Origin: Nageia nagi | Lineage: Eukaryota > Pinophyta | Reading direction: 5' to 3' | Length of the DNA: 64,000 nucleotides | NCBI GenBank assembly: GCA_050084985.1 | Contig: JBITNC010000001.1 | Coordinates: 50,158,001 to 50,222,000, forward strand | Part shown: positions 1-11,601 of the stretch, piece by piece | Layout: each line of letters opens with the position of its first letter | How positions within the stretch are numbered: position 1 is the first letter of the stretch | Program-made: the position numbers and the translations under genes | Notes under the pieces: model-generated | Databases searched by the model: none | Seen by the model: only the letters and a program-made list of their open reading frames with translations | What the model was told of the DNA's origin: nothing

Positions 1-1668
1 GAAACCTAAAGAGCGAAGTGAATGTCTTAAAAAATAAGAACCCCAAACTCCACCTACAATTGTGAGGAGATATTCAAGGATTATTAAACCTCATGAATGT
101 TATTATTCTTCTCTTTATTATGTGATATATACTAATAATGGTGAACTTGAGTGTTTTGATGAAGCCATGCATATGGGTACCAAAGTTAAGTGGGATCTTG
201 TTATGAAGGAAGAGATGGACTCTTTACTTTAGAATGAAACTTAGAGTTTGGTTGAGCTTCCTAAAGGTAAAAGAGTACCTACTAATAAATGGGTGTATAG
301 GTTAAAGGATGAGGGAGATGGTCAAAATAGGTACAAAACTAGACTTATAGTAAAAGTTTTCTCTCAAAAGAAAGGTATATATTTTGATCATATGTTTTCT
401 TTGGTTGTAAAAATGACCTCCATTAGAATAATATTGAGTATTGTTTCCATTGAAAATCTATTTATTGAAAAATTGAATGTATAGACAACTTTTCTCCATG
501 GGGACTTGGAGGAGGAGATTTACATGCATAAACCTCAATGTTTTGAGGTCAAAGGTAAAGAAAGTTATGTGTGTCAGTTGGAAAAGATCTTGTATGGCCT
601 CAAAGAACCTACTAGATAATGATAACTTAAATTTAACACTTTCATGGAAACTAATGAATTCACTATATGTCAATTAGATCATTATGTATAAGGATTCAAA
701 AAATGGCAACTATGTTATCTTGCTTTTGTATATGGATGATATGTTGGTAATAGGAACTAGTATGCATGATATTATTAATCTTAAGGAAAAGTTAGCTAAA
801 ACTATTTCAATGAAGGATTTGGGTGAGCCTAAACAAATTCTTGGAATGAAAACTACTAAAGACAAACGAACCACATGTTATGGTTAAGTTAAGGATATTA
901 TATTAAAAACATCTAATATGAAGGACTCAAAACCTATAACTACACCATTAGCAATATATTTTAAACTCCCTAAAAATATAAGTCCTAAGAAAAATGAGGA
1001 ATAAAAGAATATAACTAAGTTTCCCTATGCTTTGATGATTGGGAGTTTAATGTATGAAATGTTGTGTACTAGAAAAAATATAGCACAAGCAGCCAGACTT
1101 ATAAGTAGGTTTATGAATAATCCATTGGAAAGAAGTTAAGTGGATTTTTAGTTATTTGAGAGGTGCTTTTCATTAGTATTTGTGTTTTGGAGGTTTTAAT
1201 GCTTTTTTGAAAGGTTATGTTGATTCTAATATGGTAGGTGATATTGATGGTGGGAGAAGCACTACATGCTATGTATTTACCATTGGTGGTACAATTATTA
1301 GTCACTTATCTAAGCTCTAACATGTTATATCTCTCTTGATCATAGAATTTTAATATATTGCTACTGCAAAGGCTACCAAGGAGCTAATTTAATTTCAATT
1401 ATTATTAAAGGAATTGGGTAATATGCAAGAATATATAAAGTTATGGAGTGATAGTCAAAGTGCTATCCATCTTATAAAGAATTCAACCTTTCTTTTGAGA
1501 ACCAAGCACATCAAAATTGAACACCACTTCACTCAATCAAAATTAAAGGATGGTTCAGTAAATTTGGGGAAGATTCATACTTTACAAAATCCTACAGACA
1601 TGTTCACTAAAGTTGTAAGAAAGGATGCATTAGGATTTTACTCAACTTTAATTGGCCTTAAGGGATAA
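1..1668 (+). pseudogene. Ty1/copia pol relic: RT and RNase H
   Basis: Three frames carry copia polymerase pieces in the correct order. At 248-484 is the RT N-terminus (VELPKGKRVPTNKWVYRLK, then a degenerate FSPVV-type block). At 684-887 is the palm block with a preserved YMDDM and the MKDLGEPKQILGM stretch. At 1414-1668 is the RNase H end (LWSDSQSAIHLIKN, TKHIKIEHHF, DMFTKVV). Codons for the connecting blocks, such as TTFLHGDLEEEIYM near 485-530, are readable but interrupted by stops and frameshifts. The first catalytic Asp block reads LNV followed by a stop, where intact elements have LDVK. The 5' end lies outside the window. Assignment to copia is firm; the copy cannot be functional. Confidence 0.9.
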
Positions 1669-2416
1669 AGGGCAAGATGAGAAGCTTTCAACCCTTGTTG
1701 CAATGTGGTGTAGAGGAATCAATCTCCAAATGGGATATTATTGAGTATGGAGCCTAATTTTTGGGATTAGTTTGAATTTCCATGATTCTATTTCTAATTG
1801 ATCCTCAAAGGCTCAATCCTAGGAGGGTTCAATAGGTTGATCAACCAACCAATATGCTAATCAATGATGAGGGCATTTTAGGTGTTGGTGTATCACTTGA
1901 TATACTAGAGGTTGATTAGAAAGTGAGTAGTTAGTCTGATGTAGGTTGATCATAAAATAAAGGATGTTAAACTCCATGTTGGGATCAAAATCATGCCTCA
2001 TCAATCCATAATTTCATATATGGGGTTTATAATCAGGATATGACATTATCTTATAGATTCCTTAACCATTTTTAGGTCAAATGTGAATGGTATAAATTTA
2101 GGGGTTTTGATTGAGGTTGTAATTTAGTTTTGTGAGCTTGTAGTTTGTGATTTTAATGTTTTAGGGCTTGAGAGTTTGAGAGATTTGTAGTGAGACTATA
2201 CTTGTACTCCAAAGAAAAGGTTTATGAAAAGTTTATGCTACTGGTTTATTTCTTAGAGAGCTTGGATGGTTTATGAATATAAGGGTTTAAAGCTTCTTTG
2301 TGTATGTATCCCACATTATGTGAACCACATAAATCTTTTTCCTCTCTTTGTTTTGTGTTTGTTATTAATTTAATCAATGTTATTATTATTGCATTTGAAC
2401 AACGTTATGCATAACA
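1669..2416 (+). repeat. 3' untranslated region and possible LTR of the copia relic
   Basis: Non-coding sequence directly downstream of the RNase H stop. A plausible LTR runs from TGTTGGGATC at 1977 to GCATAACA at 2416, about 440 bp with TG...CA ends. Inside it are a TATA-like TATAAATTTAGGGG near 2092 and T-rich stretches. No second copy is present in the window, so the boundaries are inferred only from position and end sequence. Confidence 0.35.
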
Positions 2417-2699
2417 AATGATGGAGAAATAAAAAATTTCAAAATATGGTGAATTGGATTTGAAGTCATGGCAAAAATGTATGAAAATCACATATAGTAT
2501 GGGGCAAACTAAATATTTTTTTTTTAAGTTATAAAGTATAAGTGATATTATATTGATATTTAGTTTATTATGGGCATCTAAATATAACTGAGGACTACCA
2601 TTTAATAATACCTTTAGACATCATAGAGTAATTAAAGATGATCATCTCAATAAGTTAAGATGCATACAAGCATTTTCAAAAAAATATAGATGATTATCT
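2417..2699. other. Intergenic, no gene recognised
   Basis: AT-rich sequence. A weak gag-like reading around 2420-2520 (KSWQKCMKITY) was noted, but there is no primer-binding site or continuing frame to support it. Confidence 0.4.
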
Positions 2700-3000
2700 T
2701 CACTTTCTAAAGTGATATACCATTAAATAGATCTTAAAAAGATATTTAAAATGAGTGATCACATGACCCCTTTTAAGAAAGTAATGAGTCATCTAAAGCC
2801 AAAATTGTAGATGATCATCCATAATAAAATGCAAATGATCATCTTCATTAAAAATACAAATGATCATTTGCATTTTACCATAGATGATTGTCTACATTTT
2901 TAGCCTTAGACAACTCATTACTTTCTCAAAAGGGGTCATGTGATCACTCATTTTAAAGATATTTTTGAGATCTATCCAATGGTATATCACTTAAATCAAT
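2700..3000. repeat. Fold-back palindrome 1
   Basis: Two arms of about 140 bp are near-perfect reverse complements. The left arm (about 2715-2850) contains ACATGACCCCTTTTAAGAAA and AATGAGTCATC. The right arm (about 2865-2995) contains TTTCTCAAAAGGGGTCATGT preceded by GACAACTCATTAC. The centre is rich in the self-complementary motif GATGATCATC and its variants. The structure could form a long hairpin, as in fold-back elements or MITEs. No terminal target duplication or transposase was found. Confidence 0.75.
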
Positions 3001-3059
3001 TGGAGGCATATAAAATATTGTGATATATAAAAATTGATAAAAATAAATCAATCACATTC

Positions 3060-3370
3060 TAAAGCCCATAACTCTTCTTACATGTCTCCAATTGATTTAA
3101 ATGATATACCATTGGATAGATCTCAAATAGACCTTTAAAATGAGGAATCATGCAAGTAATGAGTCATGAAAGGGAAAAAATGTAGATGATTATTTGCATA
3201 AAAATATAGATGATCATATTCATTTTACTAAATATGATCATCTACATTTTTGTGCAAAAGATTGTATGCATTTTACTATAGATGATCATCTGCATCTTTT
3301 GCCTTTGACAACTCATTCCTTTCTTAAAAGGGGTTATGTGACCACTCATTTTAAAGGTATTTGATGATGC
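3060..3370. repeat. Fold-back palindrome 2, diverged copy of palindrome 1
   Basis: The same building blocks recur: CTCCAATTGATTTAAATGATATACCATTGGATAGATCT at the left (described by position 3087-3124), then AATGAGTCATGAAAGGG, a centre of ATGATCATCTACATTTT motifs, then GACAACTCATTCCTTTCTTAAAAGGGG at the right (3308-3334). The left edge is also the reverse complement of the right edge of palindrome 1 (GGTATATCACTTAAATCAATTGGAG, 2980-3004), so the two hairpins are joined by a third inverted pair. Confidence 0.65.
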
Positions 3371-3402
3371 ATTCCTTTATTAAAAACTATTATTGGCTAT
3401 AG

Positions 3403-3738
3403 GAAGTGATGAGCATTTGTAATCTTAAGATGATGAGCATATGAAATCTTAAGGTGATGGGAGTCTGCAATCCTTAGATGATGAGCATATGGAACCCTTA
3501 GGTGATGAGTGTCTACATACCTTAGGTAATGACCATATGAAATCTTTAGGTGATGAAAATACACACTCTTTAGGTTATGAGCATATGTAATCTTTAGGTG
3601 TTTCTTGTTTTCCATATTTAGGTGACAAGCATCTACAATATTTAAGTGATGATCATCTGCAATGTTTAGGTGAAGAGTGTTTGCAATGTTTAGGTGAAGA
3701 GTGTTTGCAATCTTTAGGTAATGAGCATATGCAATTAC
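3403..3738. repeat. 24-bp minisatellite, about 14 diverged units
   Basis: A tandem array of 24-bp units of the type TTTAGGTGATGAGCATCTGCAA. Two units near 3662-3710 (AATGTTTAGGTGAAGAGTGTTTGC) are identical. Because 24 is a multiple of three, one reverse frame stays open for 72 codons with an 8-residue repeat (HHLKISYA); this is a by-product of the repeat rather than a gene. The unit shares GATGATCATCTGCA with the neighbouring palindromes. Confidence 0.85.
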
Positions 3739-4129
3739 TTAGAAATATAAAATGATAATCGAATTAAAGAAATTTGATTACTCTACAAGTTGAGAACTCA
3801 AAATGTTAGTATATCTAATTGAATCTCATAAACTTTATATTAGGGTATTATTGGTGATTTCATTGGCAAATAGTATTTTTTATTATTTTCAAGGAAATTT
3901 CTTATGAAAATATAGGACGTATAGGTGGATATTTTAACTTATCTTTATAGAAAAATTATAAAATGTTGGAAAGATGACCCATAATTTTTTTTTATTCTTA
4001 TAAAATTTGAGCTAAATGGTGCTATATTTAAGGTTTGAATATTTAAAATATTTAAATATAAAAAATCCTATATTAGCCGATTGGTGAATATTCATCATTA
4101 TGCATAACAATGCTTTTGATAAGGAGTTG
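3739..4129. other. Intergenic, no gene recognised
   Basis: AT-rich sequence with long A/T runs between the minisatellite and the LINE relic. No coding similarity or repeat structure was recognised. Confidence 0.4.
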
Positions 4130-5580
4130 GAGGATTAATTGCTCAAGTTTATATGGAAATAATAAGAACTAACACTCCTAAATTCCCTGAATAAAATGAG
4201 GAAAAGCTAGCTTCTATAACTTGCAAATTCTCTTACTAAAGAAAGAAGGTCCCCCTCCTTGTAAAATAAATTCATAGAGTGCACTTGATATAGTCCAAGT
4301 AATTCTAAAATTATGAAGAGTATGGTTTTATATTGACCAAGTAAAGGGGTAGTTAGTCATGAGGTGATTGATTGATTCCTTAAAATTCTCATATAAAGCA
4401 CATTTATTAGGAAATCAAAATCCTTTAGCCTATAAATTATATAAAGTTAAGATCTTATCCTTCATAGTAAACCACAAAATATGAATACCTTGGGGATTAG
4501 TTTCTTTCTATGGAGGCCAAACATCAATAGTATCCTTTGTAAGGAAATATCATTATCTTACTAAATACTTACCATTATGTTGGTCTTGCCAAATAAAATA
4601 CTATAGTTGGGGTCTTATTCTATACATATTTAAAAACCTATTAATTGCTAGTATTTTACTATAGAGAACTTCATTTATACCTTCTAATTGGATATATTTC
4701 TAGTGCTTAAGGTCTCCAACTTGTACCAAGTAGTCCTCAATCATCTCCCCAAAAGATTTGGAAACAAGCAAGTAGAGGTTAGTATACTCACTATGCTTGG
4801 AAAGGGGAACCTCTAAAAGCCCATTATCCTTCTAGGATTGAGTCATATTTTCATATTATATAACACATATTTTACCTCTTCTCAAAGCAATTGTTTGGTT
4901 TCTTGAATGCTTGACCAAAAAGATGATCCAACCCTTAATTTTCTTCATTAAGAAAAGTAGAATCCTAAAGATATTTATCTCTTACTATGTTTACCTAAGG
5001 GAGATTTCTTACTTCTTAATTTTCCATCTTAGCTTACTCATGAGGGAGAAGTTCATTTTCTTGCAATATCTAAATCTAAGACCCCCAACTTATTTTTAAG
5101 TGCACACATTTTTCCAAAATACCAAAGCCAATATCTTTTTCTCTTCATCCCTTGACCAAAGAAAATATTTTTAAATGTTTTCTATTTTCTTATATATGGT
5201 AGTCAATAGTCTTGAAATAAACATAAAGAACATTGAAATGCTTTATAACATTCATTTAAATAGTTTGGTCTTCCTTGAATTAGATTTGAGGCTTTCCAAC
5301 TTGATAGTTTCTTAGATACCCTATTCAAGATAGGGTTCCACAAGTTTTCTTTCATCTTGCATTTAAACAAGGGATTACCAAGGTAAGTTGTAGGAAGGTC
5401 ATCACAAACATAGTAAAAAATCCTTATGATTATATTCTAAATGTAGTTCATGGTGTTGATATAATATAACTTACTTTTATTATAGTTTAATTTATACCCC
5501 TTTGCTTTTTCAAATAAATACAAAATCTCTTTGATGATACTGTCTTGGGAAATCAAAGATCTTGATGATACAATTGTGCT
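4130..5580 (-). pseudogene. LINE (L1-type non-LTR) reverse transcriptase relic
   Basis: Read on the reverse strand, 5580-5290 gives the RT block after the catalytic site: SIIKEILYLFEKAKGYKLN, then NKSKLYYINT, DDLPTTYLGNPLF, and LNRVSKKLSSWKASNLIQGR. This matches the usual plant LINE order of thumb region, LG(I)PLF and LSxWK motifs. Further down, about 5150-4950, pieces such as KNKLGVLDLDIARK correspond to the region ahead of the C-terminal zinc-binding domain. The 4150-4900 part is more decayed. Upstream RT and endonuclease are absent, because the sequence is cut at 5580 by the LTR of element I. Several stops and frameshifts are present. Confidence 0.75.
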
Positions 5581-6384
5581 TGTTGATACCTAAAATTGGT
5601 TCCCTTAGCATGGTACCACTTATGTGCAGCTTTACATACATATCTAATTACATTTCAATCATATTTTATCTTATTATCACATATTTCTTAGGTTCTGTCC
5701 TTATTTTTATGTTAGGTACACCAGGAAAGCTTAAACCTTCATACAAGAGGTCAAATGGTGATATCATGCCTAATATAAATGTAAGTATCTCTAACTTAGG
5801 GAAATCATGTAAAGATTAAATCTTGATAGTTGGCACCCTACACTTGGGTGTTTTTAAATGGCACATATTGAAAATAGAATCTTGTTACCACTCAAGTGAA
5901 TATCTATCATCCATCTTTATGATCATGTGCTTGGTTTCACTTGTCATCATATATGCTATCATCAATTCTTGTTGATAGACATGATTCTATCAGAATACTA
6001 GGCTTTCCTTGAAGTGTGTATCCATGCTAATTTCTTTAATATTAGCATCCACACTATGATTTTTTTTGCTATTGGCCATGGGGTTCACACATGAAGATCA
6101 CCTCTCTTTAACAAGTTTGTATTGCACATTTTCAACCATGGCATAGGTAAGGACACATAGGTATTTATCCTACACTTGATTCCATATCTTTAGTATATGA
6201 ATTCATTTTACATATTGACATCAATGTAATTCATAATTTTGTTACTACATTTCTATATTCCTATTTCCCATTATTCAATTATGTTTATTTAAGTTAATTA
6301 GCTTAGATAATATGTACTTAAATTATTATCTATATTTAGATCATTTAGGCCAAAACCCAAGGTGTGCCAAAACACATATCAACA
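5581..6384 (+). repeat. 5' LTR of gypsy-like element I
   Basis: The segment begins TGTTGATACC and ends ATATCAACA, giving a perfect 7-bp terminal inversion (TGTTGAT/ATCAACA). It is followed three bases later by a primer-binding-site-like TGGTGCCCACC. Its left edge abruptly interrupts the LINE frame. No second LTR lies in the window because element A interrupts the internal region. The interior has no credible gene; an 85-codon frame at 5562-5819 crosses the LTR boundary and is taken as chance. Confidence 0.65.
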
Positions 6385-6387
6385 TAT

Positions 6388-6400
6388 TGGTGCCCACCTT
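6388..6400 (+). promoter_or_regulatory. Primer-binding site of element I
   Basis: TGGTGCCCACC sits three bases after the LTR end. It resembles the TGGCGCCCACC-type tRNA-complementary site of many plant gypsy elements, with one C-to-T change. Inferred from position and similarity. Confidence 0.5.
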
Positions 6401-6778
6401 TTATAGCATTTTATTTATCTTAATTAGGGTTGGAATATAGAGTGCTATCAAACCTACCCATCTCTTTACATCAAGAACCCTAGGGTTCTTGGTTGAATTT
6501 GATCAACAATTTTGTGAGTGTGATAGAAATGGTGAACATAAATCCTGAAGTCTTGACCATATTAATGGCAATACCCAAGTTTAAAGATCTTATCACAAAG
6601 GCATTTGCACCTACAAATCATATCATTAATTAGGTTAGTGCAAATATGCACATCAATATGAATGTTTCCATCAGTGTTAATGCTAATAGTAGCACAAACA
6701 TTAGCAATAATGCATAAAATTTAGGTACCTTCATAAATGAGAAGTTCAGATAGCTTGAGTCCAAGGTTGAAAAGCTTT
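6401..6778 (+). pseudogene. Leader and start of gag of element I (truncated)
   Basis: After the primer-binding site an untranslated leader leads into a short degenerate frame from about 6530, with MAIPKFKDLITKAFAP and an Asn/Ser-rich stretch (NVSISVNANS), then KVEKLL. It stops where element A begins. The position and composition fit a gag N-terminus, but no diagnostic domain is present. Confidence 0.35.
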
Positions 6779-8499
6779 TGTAATGTCCCTAGTTTTAAAG
6801 GTTTCATTTATTTTTGGTTATGAGAATATTATGTCTTGTATAAGCTAGACATGGAAATTTCAACATCAAAGATGGAAAGAGGACCTCATGTCAATGTTTT
6901 TGATAGGTTACATAACCTATTTTGGTTAGCAAATAATAAAGGTATGTAACTTTGAAGTTCATCCGCCACACCAATTTGCTCAAATCACATATGCACATGT
7001 GAATCCAAAATTCTCTTTCAAGTTTATTCCTATAAAGGTCATGTCCTTCCTTTAAGGATGTGCAATGATTACTTGGTTAATTTAGGAGTGTTTTATATTT
7101 ATTATAAGTTCTAGTTGAAGATTAGTTAATTGCTCCAATTATGGGATGTTAGGCCTACTTTAGCATGATAGGAGTAATTTAGTTAATTAATAAAATGCCA
7201 ATAATATTGTATTTGGAATACTAAGACAATTATATTTGTAAATGCAATATTAGTCTCATTTAACAAGGTGTTACATATTTTAACCTTAATGATTGTAATA
7301 TTAGCATTAAATGAATTTGTAGTCATTAGTGCTCCCCTCTTCAAGGTAGAGCATCCCCCTAGGTTATTGCACCAACTAAAAGGACATTTGAAGCTTCAAG
7401 GATGGATGCAATACTTTGAACTAGGATTTGATAATATTTATGAAAGTAAACAATTCTATAATATGGATGTTGATCATGGGAGCATCTTAAGACCCCACAT
7501 GGGCTACCTAGGCATATGGATTGATGTCATTGATCACAAGGCACTCTCGAATCACCACCTCTTAGATGTTGACTTTTCTAGGTCCTTGAATATAATTTTA
7601 CTTATCCCAAGGCTCCTAATCTTGGATATTGCATACATGAGCACACATATCACATCTCTCCACCATTGGATCATTCCTACTGAAATATTAGAATATGATC
7701 ATCCTCACCTATACAAGGAGGAATCATAATCATTATGAGATATGTTAAATTTGATTATAAACCCTTTTATTTTAGATTCAATGGAGGCTCTATTTTTCCA
7801 CTTATGGGGTGACCCACATGTGAGGTATCAGAGGCTACTTTCAAACTTACTCTAGACATCTTGAGTGGAATGTTGTTGGTTCCATCATAGTTGTTGTAGA
7901 GGAAACATGGTCTTGCCTTACTTATTCTAGGATTGGTGACACCTTAGAGCCATATGAAATAACCAAATAGGAGAAAGTCCTAGTACAAACTCCATTGGTT
8001 GAAAAAAATATTGTAATTTCTCTATTCTTGTTATATTCAATACAATTACATTTTATTATCAAAATATTATTTTCTCTCTTTATGCTTATATGTTGGTATT
8101 GGAAGCATTGTTATCTTTTCAAATTGCCATTTTTCTTTTGAGTTGCAATGTTATATTTGGAGTGCATTTTCCATTGTTCAATTTCTATTCTAGCTCTCTA
8201 ACTAGGATGTTGGATTTCTAGAGGTACTTTGGCATTGTTGCTTCATCTTTTTGCTCCTTGATTGAGTCATTAGAACATTTGAGGTATTTTGGATGTTTAA
8301 TTTCATATTTTGCTCTTTATAGCTAGATGTTAGGTTTGTGTGTGAATTGTGGATTAATCTTGTTAAAATTATCATCTATATCAAGTCATTGGAGTCTTGG
8401 TGCAATTTTGAGCTTGCTTTGGCTAAATTGAAGGCCAGAATCAAAACACCCCTCTCTTAGGGCATGTTTGAGGATTGAGCCTAAAAATGGTTCACCATA
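6779..8499 (+). repeat. Element A left LTR (1.72 kb)
   Basis: Starts TGTAATGTCCCTAG and ends before the primer-binding site at 8501. The sequence recurs from 11602 with many substitutions and small indels (for instance the CATCCTTCCTTTA and GGGCCTACTTTAGCATGATAGGAG stretches at 7043, 7149 and 11865, 12003), and its last 360 bp recur at 57433-57791. A 153-codon frame at 7268-7729 is broken in the other LTR and is not taken as a gene. Confidence 0.85.
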
Positions 8500-8500
8500 G

Positions 8501-8513
8501 TGGTATCAAAGCC
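8501..8513 (+). promoter_or_regulatory. Primer-binding site, initiator-Met type
   Basis: TGGTATCAAAGCC differs by one base from the standard TGGTATCAGAGCC site that pairs with the 3' end of initiator methionine tRNA. It lies one or two bases after the left LTR of element A. The second internal region has AACTTGGGAGCAAA at 57792-57805, which reads as the same site with TATCA deleted. Confidence 0.8.
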
Positions 8514-9849
8514 TTGATTCTTCCATCCTATTAGGAATTAAGGGCTTAATTCATGAAGGGTTTTGAGTGAAACTAAAGAGAGACTAAAGAATAGGATATG
8601 TACATCACAATGGTATCACACATGAGAGAATTATTGAACTAAACTTGGAGATCCTATCCTTGTTGTTGGGTAAAAATTGAGGAGTTTCTATTGAAGGAGA
8701 TTTCTAGAGGAGTTGGAGGAGCTATCAAGGACTCATTTTGATATTTTATCAGATCATATTGTTATTTACATAGAGTTCTTATTATCCTCCTAAGGAGTGA
8801 AGTTAACCTAGCATCACAAAGCTAATTATGAAGGAGTTTCAGAGTATCATGGATCCCTATCTCATCCTTATCACAACTCATTGGGAATATATTGGCCCTA
8901 ATTCTAAATTTTAAAGCTTCAAGGAGGTTCATATAGCTTGAAAAGATACATTATCAAAAATGTTTTGCATTTTTTATTTCAAGTTAAAGTTCATTCTTGA
9001 TTTAATTTTGAGTTTTAGGGAGGAATAAGGTATGTTTGGAGAGTCTGAGTTCATCTAGGGCTAGATGTTGGTATTCTATAGCTCTTTTGGTATCTCACCT
9101 AGAATTGTAAGGGTCCTTGAAGGAGGATGTTCATATTTTGGGGGCATTTTTATGTCCAAAGCTACATTTTGGGACCACTAGAAGATAGACATTGGTATTT
9201 TGAGAGGGTTTTCATAATTGAAGCTACATTCCAAGACCATTTGAGGTTGTATGTTGTATTTATGGGTCATTAGAGGTTAGATATTACAATAATAAGGGAA
9301 TTTTCAAGCACAATCTTACATTTTGATCTCTTTGGAAGGAAGATAATGATTTGAGCACTTTTTGAATGATGGTTCTAATTTTGAGGCCACCTAAAGTAAG
9401 AAGTTGGCCAATTGGGAGAATTTTGAGGCTTTGTATTTTTGATCAATTTCTAGGTGGATGTTGGTACATTAGAGGATTTTTAAGGTCTATTATGCTTTTT
9501 GATATGAATTGAAGCTATTTTAAATGATATCTAAACATTTTAAGAGTCTGCTAGGCTAGATGTTGAGTTATTAGAAGGGGTTTCTATACTTATACTGCAT
9601 TTAGGAGACACTTAAAGTGGGACATTAGTTTGCTGAGGCTATTTAGGTGTTGAAGCTACATTGTAAGTATCACTATTTATAAGTATTAAATCATTTCATC
9701 ATGAAAGATAGCTATTGATAAATTTGCAAGGTTTTCATAGACATATTGATAACTATTTTCTGACAAACTTGAAGTCATAATTCATTGAAAGGAGGAAAAT
9801 GGAAAATAGGGAATCTAATTTACTATTATTAACTAAATTTTGTAGTGAT
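8514..9849 (+). repeat. Leader of element A internal region 1, with degenerate short repeats
   Basis: No coding similarity was recognised. From about 9040 to 9680 phrases of the type GAAGCTACATTTTGGGACCA and TAGATGTTGGTATTTTGAG recur at irregular spacing (near 9065, 9160, 9190, 9220, 9470, 9655), suggesting an old minisatellite with units of about 60-110 bp. No homologous sequence was seen after the shared LTR at 57792, so this leader is specific to the left copy. Confidence 0.4.
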
Positions 9850-11095
9850 ATCTACACCATGGAAGCTTGAAAGAAAATTAATTAGCAAGATGGAGTCAAA
9901 AAATTACAAAGATATGGATGATTTTAGGGCATTTTTGAAAAGGAGGGAACTTTCAAAGATGGTTTAAAATAAAGAAAGAACTATTCCATCAAACTAAGGG
10001 AAAGACATACATGAACAACAAGATGTAAATACTCTTTGTAATAAGCTTATGAAAATGAAGAAATATCTCATTAAGGTAAGAAAAACCTTAAGTATTTTGG
10101 AAAGCAAGTATGAAGCATTAGAGGTAAGGTATGATGATATAGATGGAGCTCTGATGGAAATAAAAGAGAAAAGTGTCAAATGGAAAAGGAAATGTGAACT
10201 AGCCCAAGTAGCACTACAAGATAATACAACATTATTGCAATAAAAAGAAAAATCCTTAAAGGCATAATTTAAACCGCTCTTCGATAAAAGGCAGAAGAAA
10301 TTAGGCTTATTCATAAAAATAATTTTGACTTTGATTAAGCCATCAAATTAAAGGACACATAATTAAATCACAAAGATAAGTTGATTAGGCATAATTAGAA
10401 TATAATAAAGAAAATAAAAGCAAAGTATCAGGCTCTCCTAGATAAGGCTAGAGTTAAAGCTAATGAATCTAAAAAAATGTTAAGAGGACACAACTAGAAG
10501 TTAAGAGGTCCAAAGCAACATGAAAGAAAAGGGAAAACCAACTAGTGGAATAGAATTATCTGGAAGAACTTAATGATAAAGACACAAAGGAGGAAATTGC
10601 TAAGATAATAATTTCTCTCAAAGAAGGAAAAAATGACATTGAAAACATGGAAGTAGAAATTTTTATGCTTTAGGATCTGTTACTCAATAAGGAGAGAAAG
10701 TTGCAGAATGTTCTCCAAGAGAATAAAAAATTGAAGGTTAAAAATGTGGCATCTTTTGTGTAAATAAATTAATTAGATCAGGCATTACTTATGGATAAAA
10801 TAAAGGTAATAACTATCAAAGAGGCATATGGAAGATTGGAGAAACATTATACAAAAATAAACTTTATTATCAAGCAAGACTTCATAATATCAAGTAGGAA
10901 TCAAATGAAGTTGCTAGGAGAAAGTTTTAGTTTGAAGAAATGGCTAAGGTTCTAAAATAAGATCATTTTTTCTTATCTCAATCACTGGGTAGAGTTCAAA
11001 GGGATAAGGAGAAATTAATAGACATAAACATGAAGCTATAACATGAAATTCATGATAGGAAAGTATAGAGGAAAGATGAAATTGGTTTGCAATAA
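9850..11095 (+). pseudogene. Coiled-coil reading frame of element A, left copy
   Basis: A Lys/Glu-rich, heptad-like protein broken by stops and frameshifts. The best-preserved part is 10049-10243 (KVRKTLSILESKYEALEVRY, then KWKRKCELAQVALQD). Later pieces include AKYQALLDKARVKAN and DRKV before a TAA at 11093-11095. The copy at 60380-61278 matches it throughout and ends at the same stop codon. It lies where plant LTR elements carry pol or an accessory frame. No known domain was recognised; composition suggests an elongated structural protein. The function is unknown. Confidence 0.6.
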
Positions 11096-11592
11096 GTGGA
11101 TTACAATTTATCACTTGAAGTGTCAAGTTCAAACATTGGGATTATGGCTACTTACTACACCATAATATTATATAAAAGTCTTTCAATGGGTAATGTTCAA
11201 GTTACATTTCATCAATCACTTACAGAGGAGATTAACAAGATGTTGTGGACAACTTTAAATAAGGAATTTAGCACCAAAGTACTACATTATACCTCGATTT
11301 TAGAAGCTACATTTAAAGGAGAAATTAAAGTAGACATGTTGGAGGTTTGAAAAGGCTCTACGATATTTGGGATATAGTTTTGGAAGATTTTAGAATCACA
11401 ACATGAATACCTCATGGTATTTATAAACATCATTTAATTGCAACAAGGAATTGAAACCTTTATGGTGATATGTTTTGCATGCAATATCAAAATTGCATAG
11501 GGAAATCATGAAGAATCTACTCTAGAAGCAAATTGGGAATTTATTAGTTTAGCAAATACTTTAGCATTTCTTGGGGTCAAGTAATTTCTAAT
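11096..11592 (+). other. Region after the coiled-coil frame, conserved between both A copies
   Basis: An 84-codon open stretch (11096-11350) begins MDYNLSLEVSSSNIGIMATY and has a counterpart at 61279-61473 after the same TAA, with further stops. Either a second short frame or conserved 3' sequence; the shared stop suggests it is not part of the coiled-coil protein. The remaining 240 bp up to the polypurine tract is non-coding. Confidence 0.4.
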
Positions 11593-11600
11593 GGGGGGTC
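11593..11600 (+). promoter_or_regulatory. Polypurine tract of element A
   Basis: The run GGGGGG with flanking A (AATGGGGGGTC) ends directly before the LTR start TGTAATATCCC at 11602. This is the expected position for plus-strand priming and confirms the plus orientation of internal region 1. Confidence 0.75.
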
Positions 11601-11601
11601 T

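Noticed and set aside
3397-3615. 72-codon reverse frame with an 8-residue repeat
   Set aside because: It is a by-product of a 24-bp tandem array; the period being a multiple of three keeps a frame open.
5562-5819. 85-codon frame with a hydrophobic stretch as a membrane protein
   Set aside because: It crosses the boundary between the LINE relic and the LTR at 5581, so it is a chance junction frame.
7268-7729. 153-codon plus-strand frame as a gene
   Set aside because: It lies inside the LTR of element A and is broken in the other LTR copy (12110-12530).
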